From NCBI GenBank assembly GCA_028290245.1, contig JAQGKG010000274.1:1-9289 (forward strand): DNA of 9,289 nt, given 5' to 3'. How positions within the stretch are numbered: position 1 is the stretch's first letter; each line of letters opens with the position of its first letter. The DNA comes from Devosia sp. (GTDB taxonomy: Bacteria; Pseudomonadota; Alphaproteobacteria; Rhizobiales; Devosiaceae). Positions 1-5,640 of the stretch are shown in pieces. A model generated the notes under the pieces. That model searched no databases and had not been told where the DNA came from. It was given only the letters and a program-made list of their open reading frames with translations. A program made the position numbers and the translations under genes.

Positions 1-534
1 TGTGGCGACCAGCGGCAGGATCAGGCCGGTGTAGGAATTGAGCAGGTTCCATTCCAGCCCGATGCGAACGCCCGATAAGGTTTCCACCAGCCCGGTAATG
101 CCGAACACATCGAGAATGGTCTGGAACGGCAGCAGCGCGTTGGCGGCGATCGAGTAAGTCGGCACGATGCGCACTTCGAGCGGCAGCATCAGGGTGATGA
201 AGATCAGCCAGAAGCAGACCATGCGGGCGCGGAAGTTGAAGAACACGATGGCAAACGCCGACAGCGCCGCCAGGATGATCTTGCCGGTGGTGACGCCGAC
301 CGCAACGATCAGCGAATTGATCATCTTGGGGCCGAGGTCGGCACGGGTCCAGGCGGTCTGGATATTCTCGACCAGATGGCCCGATGGCCACAGGTTGAGC
401 GGCACCTGACTGACTTCCTGCAGGTTCTGGCTACCGGCGACGATGGTGATCCAGAACGGTACCAGCACTAGGAACATGCCAAGGATCATGGTGGCATAGG
501 TGATGAAGTCGAAGAGGGGCGAGCGTTCGATCAT
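1..534 (-). CDS. ugpE: UgpE, glycerol-3-phosphate ABC importer permease (3' end outside window)
   Basis: Inner-membrane permease subunit that pairs with UgpA to form the channel for sn-glycerol-3-phosphate and related glycerophosphodiesters. The 178 visible codons begin MIERSPLFDFITYATMILGM and run off the left edge without a stop, so the cytoplasmic EAA loop and C-terminus are missing. Visible membrane segments are at about residues 10-30, 73-100 and 106-128. The third contains FWLIFITLMLPLEVRI, which is close to E. coli UgpE as I recall it. The ATG is 9 bp after the ugpA stop, with a GAGG Shine-Dalgarno overlapping that stop. Compared with E. coli UgpE there are about 29 extra residues between RIVPT and LNSYTGL, a loop that family topology places in the periplasm. 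The family is well supported; transport specificity is inferred from the ugpBA neighbours. Confidence 0.9.
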   Translation of the reverse strand, partial: MIERSPLFDFITYATMILGMFLVLVPFWITIVAGSQNLQEVSQVPLNLWPSGHLVENIQTAWTRADLGPKMINSLIVAVGVTTGKIILAALSAFAIVFFNFRARMVCFWLIFITLMLPLEVRIVPTYSIAANALLPFQTILDVFGITGLVETLSGVRIGLEWNLLNSYTGLILPLVAT

Positions 535-543
535 GACCGGGCC

Positions 544-1428
544 TCAGTTATAGTGGACGCGCTTTTCGACCCAGCGGAACTGGACGAAAGTCAGCGCGAT
601 GACGAGGAGCATGAGCACGATGGACTGCGCGGCGGCGCCCGAATAATCGAGGCCTTTGAAGCCATCGACATAGAGCTTGTAGACCATCACCTCGGTGGCA
701 TTGATCGGGCCACCTTCGGTCATCACGTCGATCAGGCCAAAGCTGTCGGTGAAGCTGGAGATCAGGTTCATGATCAACAGGAAGAACACCGTCGGCGCGA
801 TCAGCGGCAGTTGGATATCGAGCATGCGGCGATAGGGGCGAGCCCCATCCATGGCGCCGGCTTCCGATAGCGACTTGGGCAGCATCTGCAACGCCGCGAG
901 GAAGAAGATGAAATTGTAGCCGATGCCAAGCCAGGCATGGCAGACGATGACCATGCCCAAGGCGTGGAAACCATTGGTGGCGGGATTCCAGATGCCCGGC
1001 CACATCTCGTTGACGGCGCCGATCAGGCCCGCTTCAGGCGCAAAAATGAACCGGAAGGCGACACCGGCGGCAGGCGCGGCAATGGCATAGGGCCAGACGA
1101 ACACCGACTGGAACATCCGCGTGCCCTTGAGGGCTCGGTCGACGAACATCGCCAGCGTCAGGGCCAGGCACATGGAGATGGCGCTGACGGCGATGGCGTA
1201 GAAGGCACTTCGTGCAACGGTGGCCCAATAGCGAGTGTCACCGAAAATATAGAGGAAATTGTTGAAGCCAGCCCAAGTGTTGCCGCCGCCCCAGGGTTGT
1301 TCCAGCGTAAATGCCCAGAACAGCGCCTGTGAGGTTGGCCAGTAAAAGAACACCAGCACGAGCAGCAATTGGGGCGCCAGCAAAAGCCAGGGCAGCACGG
1401 GATTTTGGTAGAATGCGCGACGTTCCAT
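544..1428 (-). CDS. ugpA: UgpA, glycerol-3-phosphate ABC importer permease
   Basis: Complete 294-residue inner-membrane permease, the usual length for UgpA and the MalF-like half of the importer. Hydrophobic segments lie at about residues 12-34, 71-96, 107-130, 157-179, 210-228 and 268-285. The cytoplasmic EAA loop that docks on the ATPase is visible at about residues 189-213, with SEAGAMDGA followed by LPLIAPT. The second A of the classic EAA triplet is G here, a common variant. The start ATG has GGAGG nine bases upstream. The gene lies 74 bp after ugpB, a gap that holds a strong hairpin, and 9 bp before ugpE, so ugpA and ugpE are probably translated from one message. UgpA identity rests on overall resemblance plus the adjacent UgpB; another sugar-phosphate importer of the same family is a less likely alternative. 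Confidence 0.92.
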   Translation of the reverse strand: MERRAFYQNPVLPWLLLAPQLLLVLVFFYWPTSQALFWAFTLEQPWGGGNTWAGFNNFLYIFGDTRYWATVARSAFYAIAVSAISMCLALTLAMFVDRALKGTRMFQSVFVWPYAIAAPAAGVAFRFIFAPEAGLIGAVNEMWPGIWNPATNGFHALGMVIVCHAWLGIGYNFIFFLAALQMLPKSLSEAGAMDGARPYRRMLDIQLPLIAPTVFFLLIMNLISSFTDSFGLIDVMTEGGPINATEVMVYKLYVDGFKGLDYSGAAAQSIVLMLLVIALTFVQFRWVEKRVHYN

Positions 1429-1459
1429 GAGCCTTGGCCTCCGGGCACGAAAGAAAGAA

Positions 1460-1487
1460 GCGCGGGCGACCCAAGGGTTGCCCGCGC
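1460..1487 (-). terminator. Intercistronic GC hairpin between ugpB and ugpA (attenuator)
   Basis: Bases 1460-1472 pair with 1475-1487: eight consecutive GC pairs, one weak pair or mismatch (1468/1479), then ACCC with GGGT around an AA centre. In the minus-strand transcript the stem is followed by a pyrimidine tract, CTTCTTTCTTTCG. It begins 15 bases past the ugpB stop and lies 32 bases before the ugpA start. Hairpins after binding-protein genes often stabilise the upstream mRNA or terminate part of transcription. That role is inferred here. Confidence 0.7.
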
Positions 1488-1502
1488 CGGTTCAGTCAGC
1501 GA

Positions 1503-2843
1503 TCAGGGGAGAGCCTGGCCGGGGTAGGTGGCTTCGAACTTGCGCAGGACGGCATTGCTGCGTTCGGCAGCAGCGTCGAGAGCCTGCTGGACGGGAACGT
1601 TGTTGAACAACACTTCCTGCATGGCATTGGCGACTTCGAGGCGGATGGCACCAAAGTTGCCGAGGCGAACGCCGCGGGTATATTCGGTCGGTGGCGTTGC
1701 GGTCAGGCTCTGGATGGCGAGTTCACGACCCTTGTAGGGGGCGGCGGAATAAAAGCCCTTGTCAGTCATCGCCTTAAAGCCGGTATTGGTGACCGGGATA
1801 TAGCCGGTCACGGTCGACCACCATTCAGCCTGCTTCGGTGTCGCGAGGAAGGCGTAGAACGCGGCAGCGCCCTTGTACTGCTCGGCAGTCGAACCCTTGA
1901 GGGTCCAGAGCGAAGCGCCGCCCACCAGGGTATTGGTACGCTCGGTACCTTCCCACAGTGGCAGCATGGTCACGTCCCAATGCATGCCTTCGATGGCCTG
2001 CTTGCCGAAGGTACCGTGATCGGCGATCGACGACGACGACATCTGGCACTTGGCATTGACGAAGGCGTCATTGGCGGTCTCGCCGATTGCCTTGGACTTG
2101 GCCACGAACAGGCCTTCGTCATACATCTTCTTGATCCAGGTCAGCTGATCGACAAACTTGCCCTGGTTGAATTCAACGACGGCATCGAGGCCGCCAAAAC
2201 CGTTGCCATTGCTGGCGATCGGCTGGTTGTGAGCAGCAGAGAACTGCTCGAACCACTGCCAGGTGCCGGTCGGGTCGAACGCGACGGGGCAATCATAGCC
2301 AGCGGCCTTGAGGTCACGGGCGATCTTCTCAACCTGTTCCCAAGTCTGCGGTGCGCCTTCAAAACCGACAGCCTTGAGAGCATCGGCATTGTAATAGAAC
2401 ATTGCGGTCGACGAGTTGAACGGCATCGACAGCAGTTCGCCGGCCGAGGTCGAATAGTAGCTGGCGATACCGGAGAAATAGTCGTCCCACTTGATGTCGT
2501 AGCCGTTTTCTTCCATCAGCTGACGCACGGGAATGTAGGCGCCCGACAGCATCAGATCGAGGGTGCCGCCGTCGCTGATCTGGGTGACGGTTGGCTGCTT
2601 GTTGGCGCGGAACGCTGCAATGGTGTTCTGCAGGTTGGCTTCGTAATTGTCCTGGCTGACACAGACGATCTCATAGTCGGCCTGCGACGCGTTGAACGTG
2701 CCGCACATCTCCTGGATGCGCTCGCTCAGGTCGCCCGAAAGGCCGTACCAGAATTCAAACTTGGTCTGCGCCATGGCCGGTGCTGTCGCCAGCGCCAAAG
2801 CGGCAATCGTGGTTGCTGCGCTGAGCAGCTTGGTGCGTGTCAT
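1503..2843 (-). CDS. ugpB: UgpB, periplasmic glycerol-3-phosphate-binding protein
   Basis: Substrate-binding protein that captures sn-glycerol-3-phosphate or glycerophosphodiesters in the periplasm and delivers them to UgpAE. It has 446 residues, near the family's usual length. A Sec signal peptide is clear: a basic MTRTK start, a hydrophobic stretch at 7-20, and a likely cut after AMA at residue 25. Family features include MPFNSSTAMFYYN at 140-152, GGASLW at 308-313, TGYIPVTN at 346-353 and RGVRLGNFGAIR at 390-401. The R and G of RLGN align with a ligand-contacting segment of E. coli UgpB as I recall it. The ATG has GGAG about 10 bases upstream. It is the first gene of the operon, under a Pho-box-like array (2900-2950), and is followed by a strong hairpin. 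Phosphate-starvation control is inferred from the array. Confidence 0.93.
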   Translation of the reverse strand: MTRTKLLSAATTIAALALATAPAMAQTKFEFWYGLSGDLSERIQEMCGTFNASQADYEIVCVSQDNYEANLQNTIAAFRANKQPTVTQISDGGTLDLMLSGAYIPVRQLMEENGYDIKWDDYFSGIASYYSTSAGELLSMPFNSSTAMFYYNADALKAVGFEGAPQTWEQVEKIARDLKAAGYDCPVAFDPTGTWQWFEQFSAAHNQPIASNGNGFGGLDAVVEFNQGKFVDQLTWIKKMYDEGLFVAKSKAIGETANDAFVNAKCQMSSSSIADHGTFGKQAIEGMHWDVTMLPLWEGTERTNTLVGGASLWTLKGSTAEQYKGAAAFYAFLATPKQAEWWSTVTGYIPVTNTGFKAMTDKGFYSAAPYKGRELAIQSLTATPPTEYTRGVRLGNFGAIRLEVANAMQEVLFNNVPVQQALDAAAERSNAVLRKFEATYPGQALP

Positions 2844-2899
2844 TTGGAACCGTCTCCGAGGAAATGCCGTTTCGGCGACGGGACATCTAGTCTCGCTAA

Positions 2900-2950
2900 T
2901 TGACGGTTAGTTCTCAGAGACGTGACCGTTCAGGGACAGTTCCATGACGG
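2900..2950 (-). promoter_or_regulatory. Pho-box-like array upstream of ugpB
   Basis: Read on the minus strand, half-sites resembling the PhoB consensus CTGTCAT recur exactly every 11 bases: CCGTCAT (2944-2950), CTGTCCC (2933-2939), CGGTCAC (2922-2928), CTGAGAA (2911-2917) and CCGTCAA (2900-2906). They match 6, 5, 5, 4 and 5 of 7 bases. The spacers GGAA, TGAA and CTAA are mostly AT-leaning. A possible -10 element, TAGATG (2885-2890), lies 9 bases beyond the last half-site. ugp operons are known PhoB targets in E. coli and rhizobia, so the position fits. Direct binding is inferred. Confidence 0.72.
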
Positions 2951-2982
2951 ATAGATGAACTCGCCAGCCTAGGAAGCCGACG

Positions 2983-3001
2983 CTTGTTGTCCTGCAACGA
3001 G
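2983..3001. other. Small hairpin in the 202-bp gap between the DUF1003 gene and ugpB
   Basis: CTTGTTG (2983-2989) and CAACGAG (2995-3001) form a 7-bp stem with one G-T type pair around TCCTG. It lies 45 bp past the DUF1003 gene on the minus strand and upstream of the Pho array. No T-run follows on either strand, so it is at best a weak terminator. The rest of 2951-3045 shows no other structure I would defend. Confidence 0.3.
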
Positions 3002-3045
3002 GGTCTATAGGCCGCGATTTTTGCAGCTGCGGCGTGCTGCCGTTA

Positions 3046-3600
3046 TTAGTTGCTGTCCTTGATTTTATCCAAGACATCCTCTGGTGCCACATCGCGTTTC
3101 AGCTCGGCGAGTTCGGCGTCAGCCTCCGTTTGCACGTCCAGGCGCTTGGCGATCGCTTCGACGATAGTGATCAGCCTGGTCGTTTCATGCTCGTTGAGAA
3201 GGTTGACCTGCAGGTCGAGGTCGGCCCGTGCATCATCTTCAGTGGCCATGCGGTTTTGATTAATCAGCACGAATGTAGAGAGGAAGATCGCTTCCACTGA
3301 GGCGATCATCGCGAGGATGACCAACGAGGAGTCCCATGCTGCAACGAAGCTTAGTATGCCCACGTTGATGAGAATCCACATCCCGAAGAACGCGAGATGG
3401 ATGTAAACGAAGAGCATGCTCCCGGCGAATTTGCTTATCGCCGCCGCCGCTTTCTCCTCGAGGGAAGCACTTGCCGCCTCGCGCTTGCGCCGCTCCAGCA
3501 CGGCCTCGATGTTTCGACTTAGGACCGGGCTCAAGCCATCCATCGGACGCGCCGTGGGGCTGCCAGGTGGAATGCTCTCGCTTGAAGGCTCCGCGGTCAT
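3046..3600 (-). CDS. DUF1003 family inner-membrane protein
   Basis: Predicted two-helix membrane protein of 184 residues and unknown biochemical role. A polar N-terminus (1-50, with a charged helix at 30-50) is followed by membrane segments at about 60-84 and 92-114 joined by a short loop. After these come QNR at 115-117 and a charged, helical, probably coiled-coil C-terminal tail. The spacing of F-x-H-x-x-F-F-x-x-W-x-x-x-N in the first segment, EAIFLSTFVLINQNR at the end of the second, and ADLDLQVNLLNEHE after it are what I recall as hallmarks of DUF1003. The ATG has AAGGGA about 9 bases upstream. It stands alone, about 107 bp after the preceding minus-strand small gene and separated from ugpB by the Pho array, so membership of the ugp operon is unlikely. 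The family name is solid; function is unknown. Confidence 0.85.
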   Translation of the reverse strand: MTAEPSSESIPPGSPTARPMDGLSPVLSRNIEAVLERRKREAASASLEEKAAAAISKFAGSMLFVYIHLAFFGMWILINVGILSFVAAWDSSLVILAMIASVEAIFLSTFVLINQNRMATEDDARADLDLQVNLLNEHETTRLITIVEAIAKRLDVQTEADAELAELKRDVAPEDVLDKIKDSN

Positions 3601-3669
3601 GTGCGTTATCCCTTATCCTGCTTCAGGCCTAACTGAGTTGCAGTGCTTTCGATCCCGATCAAACACAAG

Positions 3670-3707
3670 ACACCCCAATGCTCGGTCTAACGGCCCGGTT
3701 GGGGTGT
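3670..3707 (-). terminator. Stem-loop just past the 72-residue small gene
   Basis: ACACCCCAA (3670-3678) and TTGGGGTGT (3699-3707) are a perfect 9-bp inverted repeat with a 20-base loop, inside which CGG and CCG can also pair. The arm overlaps the first base of the stop codon region of the small gene. In the minus-strand transcript it is followed by CTTGTGTTTG, which is moderately T-rich. It is a plausible Rho-independent terminator separating the small-gene pair from the DUF1003 gene. Confidence 0.5.
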
Positions 3708-3925
3708 TAAGACGAAGTGGGCCCGCCCCTGAGTTCCACTATTCTGGCCCAGATACGCGCCGCTCGATCCTCTTCCAATTGGAAGCGCTGCCATAATTCC
3801 TCGTCGGGCGCGGCATAATGGGAGCTCAACCTGAGGACAGCGGCGGCCCGGCCGCACGTCAGATGCAACTCGGAATAGAGCTCAAGCAGTTCCTCTCGAT
3901 CCGTTGCGCTGGTCGGTAGATCCAT
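3707..3925 (-). CDS. Small protein of unknown function (72 aa)
   Basis: I do not recognise this protein. It is predicted to be largely helical, with an acidic, leucine-rich first half (REELLELYSELHL) and a charged second half (ELWQRFQLEEDRAARIWARI). It has one cysteine (residue 24) and no membrane segment or signal peptide. It starts 6 bp after the stop of the 61-residue gene, with AGAAGG lying between them only 2 bases from the ATG. That is a tight spacing which suggests translational coupling. No other ATG occurs in the frame. The pair is probably one transcript, closed by the stem-loop at 3670-3707. Coding status is inferred from the short gap to the upstream gene, the ribosome-binding site and the terminator. 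Confidence 0.6.
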   Translation of the reverse strand: MDLPTSATDREELLELYSELHLTCGRAAAVLRLSSHYAAPDEELWQRFQLEEDRAARIWARIVELRGGPTSS

Positions 3926-3931
3926 GGCCTT

Positions 3932-4117
3932 CTAACGGGACTTTTCCAAACGCTCGTTGCCTAATGTGGTCAGTTCCGGGCCCCCTTCCTTCTGCTCGAT
4001 CAATGCCATCGACAACAGCTTTGCAAAGTGGTGCGGGTCTATGTCGAGCGGTTGGGTCGGAGCCTGAAAGCGAGCAAGGGTCGTCAGTTCATCCGCAGTA
4101 AGGTCGTCGCCGTTCAT
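3932..4117 (-). CDS. Small protein of unknown function (61 aa), possible winged-helix-like fold
   Basis: I do not recognise this protein. From the chosen ATG it has 61 residues: MNGDDLTADELTTLARFQ, then DPHHFAKLLSMALIEQKEGGPELTTLGNERLEKSR. A helix, then 'A-L-I-E-x-K-E-G-G-x-x-L-T-x-x-G', resembles the final helix and wing seen in many small winged-helix domains. It is too short for a complete regulator, and I would not call it one. The frame extends eight codons further up to another ATG (4139-4141). The internal ATG at 4117 is preferred because GAGGAG sits 6 bases before it, while the upstream one has no clear site. It is the first gene of a probable two-gene transcript with the 72-residue gene. 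Confidence 0.62.
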   Translation of the reverse strand: MNGDDLTADELTTLARFQAPTQPLDIDPHHFAKLLSMALIEQKEGGPELTTLGNERLEKSR

Positions 4118-4123
4118 TTGGTT

Positions 4124-4128
4124 CTCCT
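4124..4128 (-). promoter_or_regulatory. Ribosome-binding site that sets the start of the 61-aa gene
   Basis: AGGAG on the minus strand, within GAGGAG, six bases before the ATG at 4115-4117. It lies inside the longer reading frame, which argues that the upstream in-frame ATG is not used. Confidence 0.7.
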
Positions 4129-4159
4129 CTGCCAGCGCCAAGCTCCAATAATTTAGGGT

Positions 4160-4181
4160 GGCATAGGTTGCCAGATATGCC
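4160..4181. other. Hairpin in the divergent gap between two small-gene transcripts
   Basis: GGCATA (4160-4165) and TATGCC (4176-4181) are a perfect inverted repeat around a 10-base loop. An alternative pairing uses ATAGG (4163-4167) and CCTAT (4183-4187). It sits in the 159-bp region between divergent genes starting at 4117 and 4277, so an operator or leader structure is possible. No convincing -35/-10 pair was found on either strand there. Confidence 0.35.
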
Positions 4182-4264
4182 GCCTATCGGGATCCGCCGG
4201 GAACACAACAGCCTTTGCGCAGGGAATGTTGAATGCTAGATGCACTCCTTCCACTACTGACACA

Positions 4265-4270
4265 GAAGGA
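4265..4270 (+). promoter_or_regulatory. Ribosome-binding site supporting the GTG start at 4277
   Basis: GAAGGA followed by six bases and then GTG. It is far better placed than anything before the ATG at 4226, which has only GGGA directly abutting it. Confidence 0.65.
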
Positions 4271-4276
4271 AACGCC

Positions 4277-4510
4277 GTGAGCCGGAAGGAATTCGATGTA
4301 TCGCGTATGCGCAGGCTTAAGCGCCATGCGGTTCGTTATGGCCTTACCATCCTGACCGATGACAAGATGAAAGTGCTCGGCACCAGTGGCGGTCACCAGA
4401 TCCGTGACGAAACTTTCAAGATACTTTACGGAAATGTGCCGAAGCCGTTCTCGGCAAGCCTGGATGAAATCGAAGCATGGCTCGACGCCAACACGGCGCC
4501 GGAAGAGTAA
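4277..4510 (+). CDS. Small basic N-terminus protein of unknown function (77 aa)
   Basis: I do not recognise this protein with certainty. From the GTG start it has 77 residues. The first third is basic (SRKEFDVSRMRRLKRHAVRYG), the middle is a short beta-like stretch (LTILTDDKMKVLGTSGGHQIRDE), and the end is an acidic helix (SLDEIEAWLDANTAPEE). No membrane segment, signal peptide or cysteine is present. An ATG 17 codons upstream (4226) would give 94 residues, but it lacks a spaced Shine-Dalgarno site and its extra residues look like non-coding DNA. The gene diverges from the 61-residue gene and is followed 118 bp later by another small gene on the same strand. The basic, compact shape could suit nucleic-acid contact, but that is speculation. 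Confidence 0.65.
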   Translation: MSRKEFDVSRMRRLKRHAVRYGLTILTDDKMKVLGTSGGHQIRDETFKILYGNVPKPFSASLDEIEAWLDANTAPEE

Positions 4511-4614
4511 GCGTCGCTGCCCTAACTGGCAATCGCCCTCCTGCACCCTAACGTAAATTTGCATTATTTATTCTGTAACAGGAATCGACGCACACTCACT
4601 CCATTGGCTTATGT

Positions 4615-4619
4615 GGAGG
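4615..4619 (+). promoter_or_regulatory. Ribosome-binding site supporting the GTG start at 4629
   Basis: GGAGG nine bases before GTG at 4629. It lies within the six extra codons that an ATG start at 4611 would add, so the GTG is the better start. Confidence 0.6.
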
Positions 4620-4628
4620 TGCGTTATC

Positions 4629-4805
4629 GTGTTCACCCTGATCAATGCCGACGCTGAAGACGACGACGCCGAAATCACCGATCCCCAGGAAATCGCAGAG
4701 CTGTTCGCTGCCATAGCTGCAGTCGCCATCGAGGCGATTGGAGTTGGGCAGGCCCGGGAGCTGTTCGATGCGGTGATCGAACAGGAAGGCAAAGACCCGA
4801 ACTGA
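4629..4805 (+). CDS. Small acidic protein of unknown function (58 aa)
   Basis: I do not recognise this protein. It has 58 residues from the GTG start and is strongly acidic (NADAEDDDAEITDPQEIAE). A small-residue hydrophobic helix follows (LFAAIAAVAIEAIGVGQARELFDAVIEQ), then a short polar tail. The alanine-rich stretch is interrupted by glutamate, so a soluble amphipathic helix is more likely than a membrane span. The strict heptad-like alternation would suit self-association. The preceding 118 bp includes an AT-rich stretch (about 4553-4577) that may hold the promoter, although no clean -35/-10 pair is visible. A hairpin at 4840-4864 follows the stop. Coding status rests on the Shine-Dalgarno site and the non-random composition. 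Confidence 0.55.
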   Translation: MFTLINADAEDDDAEITDPQEIAELFAAIAAVAIEAIGVGQARELFDAVIEQEGKDPN

Positions 4806-4839
4806 CCGGGAGCAAAACCGTCCCAGCAGGTCAAACCCG

Positions 4840-4864
4840 GCCAATGCGCCCAGGCGACATTGGC
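4840..4864 (+). terminator. Hairpin after the 58-aa gene
   Basis: GCCAATG-CGCC (4840-4850) pairs with GGCG-A-CATTGGC (4853-4864): 11 base pairs with one bulged A and a tight CA centre. It lies 35 bp past the stop. Only ATTATC follows, not a T-run, so it may be a Rho-dependent or processing structure rather than a classic terminator. The rest of 4806-4963 shows nothing else I can support. Confidence 0.4.
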
Positions 4865-4963
4865 ATTATCGAACGGTCTTCCGAGCGAGGCAGAGCCCTC
4901 TTGCTTATGGACCGGGTTGACTGATCCGGGCGGGTCCCTCAGGACTTGCTGCGTGCTCCGATC

Positions 4964-4969
4964 GAGGAG
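4964..4969 (+). promoter_or_regulatory. Strong Shine-Dalgarno site upstream of pxpB with an ambiguous start
   Basis: GAGGAG lies 17 bases before the TTG at 4987, too far for usual initiation. In the pxpB frame, two ATC codons (4975 and 4978) fall 5 and 8 bases after it. The frame has no ATG or GTG back to the stop at 4918. Confidence 0.45.
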
Positions 4970-4986
4970 ATCGCATCATCGCCGAC

Positions 4987-5640
4987 TTGCCGGTTCCCGA
5001 GACATTTCCGACGCCAACGCTATTGCCGCTGGGTGACAGCGCCTTTCTGGTGCGCTTTGGCACGACGCTGACCGATGCTGCCAATCGCGCGGCCATCGCG
5101 CTCGCCGCAATGCTCGACAACGCCCCCATTCCCGGCGTGGTCGAGATTATGCCCAATCTGGTCTCGGTGCTGCTGCGCTATGATCCATTGCTGGCGTCAC
5201 CGGCTGCCATCCTCGGCGAATTGCGCGTGCGCCTGTTCGGGCTGGCCGATGCCGGACGCGAGCCGCGCCGCTGGACCGTTCCCGTGGTATTCGATGGCCC
5301 CGACCTCGCAGAGACGGCGGAAGCTTTGGGCATGAGCACCGAGGCCTTCATCGCCGCCCACAATGCGCCGCTGCGCGTGCTGGCTACCGGATTTGCACCA
5401 GGCTTCGTCTATTGCGGTTTGCATGATGGTCTGGTCCTGCCGCGACGCACCACGGTTCGCCCGTCTGTCCCCGCCGGCAGCGTGTTGTTTGCCGCCGGCC
5501 AAACCGCAATTACCGCCACCGATATGCCCACCGGCTGGCATGTCATCGGCCGCACCGCGTTCAGCAACTTCGATGCTGCTGGCCACCCCCCAACCCTGCT
5601 GAGCGCCGGTGACCTGATCGCATTTGAGGTCGCCTCATGA
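4987..5640 (+). CDS. pxpB: PxpB (KipI-like), 5-oxoprolinase subunit B
   Basis: Cytoplasmic subunit of the prokaryotic 5-oxoprolinase, which with PxpA and PxpC opens 5-oxoproline to L-glutamate using ATP. From the TTG it has 217 residues, the usual size. The N-terminal KipI fold begins LLPLGDSAFLVRFG at 12-25. The cyclophilin-like C-terminal half shows GFAPGFVYCG at 135-144, PRR at 152-154, VPAGSV at 161-166 and GWHVIGRT at 183-190, all family signatures. The start is uncertain: there is no ATG or GTG in the open frame, TTG is poorly spaced from the only good Shine-Dalgarno site, and ATC codons at 4975 and 4978 are better placed. The stop overlaps the pxpC start (ATGA). A KipI-type kinase inhibitor role is unlikely with the full pxpBCA set present. 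Confidence 0.88.
   Translation: MPVPETFPTPTLLPLGDSAFLVRFGTTLTDAANRAAIALAAMLDNAPIPGVVEIMPNLVSVLLRYDPLLASPAAILGELRVRLFGLADAGREPRRWTVPVVFDGPDLAETAEALGMSTEAFIAAHNAPLRVLATGFAPGFVYCGLHDGLVLPRRTTVRPSVPAGSVLFAAGQTAITATDMPTGWHVIGRTAFSNFDAAGHPPTLLSAGDLIAFEVAS

Noticed and set aside
1434..2903. Long open frame (489 codons) on the plus strand opposite ugpB
   Set aside because: It is exactly antisense to a well-supported ugpB, resembles no family, and long antisense frames are expected in GC-rich genes with few TA-containing codons.
3010..3045. GCAGC/GCTGC pairing after the DUF1003 gene as a terminator
   Set aside because: The minus strand has an A-run, not a T-run, after it and the stem is only 5 bp.
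4200..4230. GGAAC...GTT as a general-stress (EcfG-type) sigma promoter for the 77-aa gene
   Set aside because: The spacing is 23 bases rather than the 16-17 needed.
4184..4564. 126-codon minus-strand frame over the 77-aa gene
   Set aside because: No Shine-Dalgarno site at its start and no family resemblance; the plus-strand gene has a better start and composition.
4917..4945. TTGACT as a -35 element for the pxp operon
   Set aside because: No AT-rich -10 element lies at the right distance; the downstream sequence is GC-rich.
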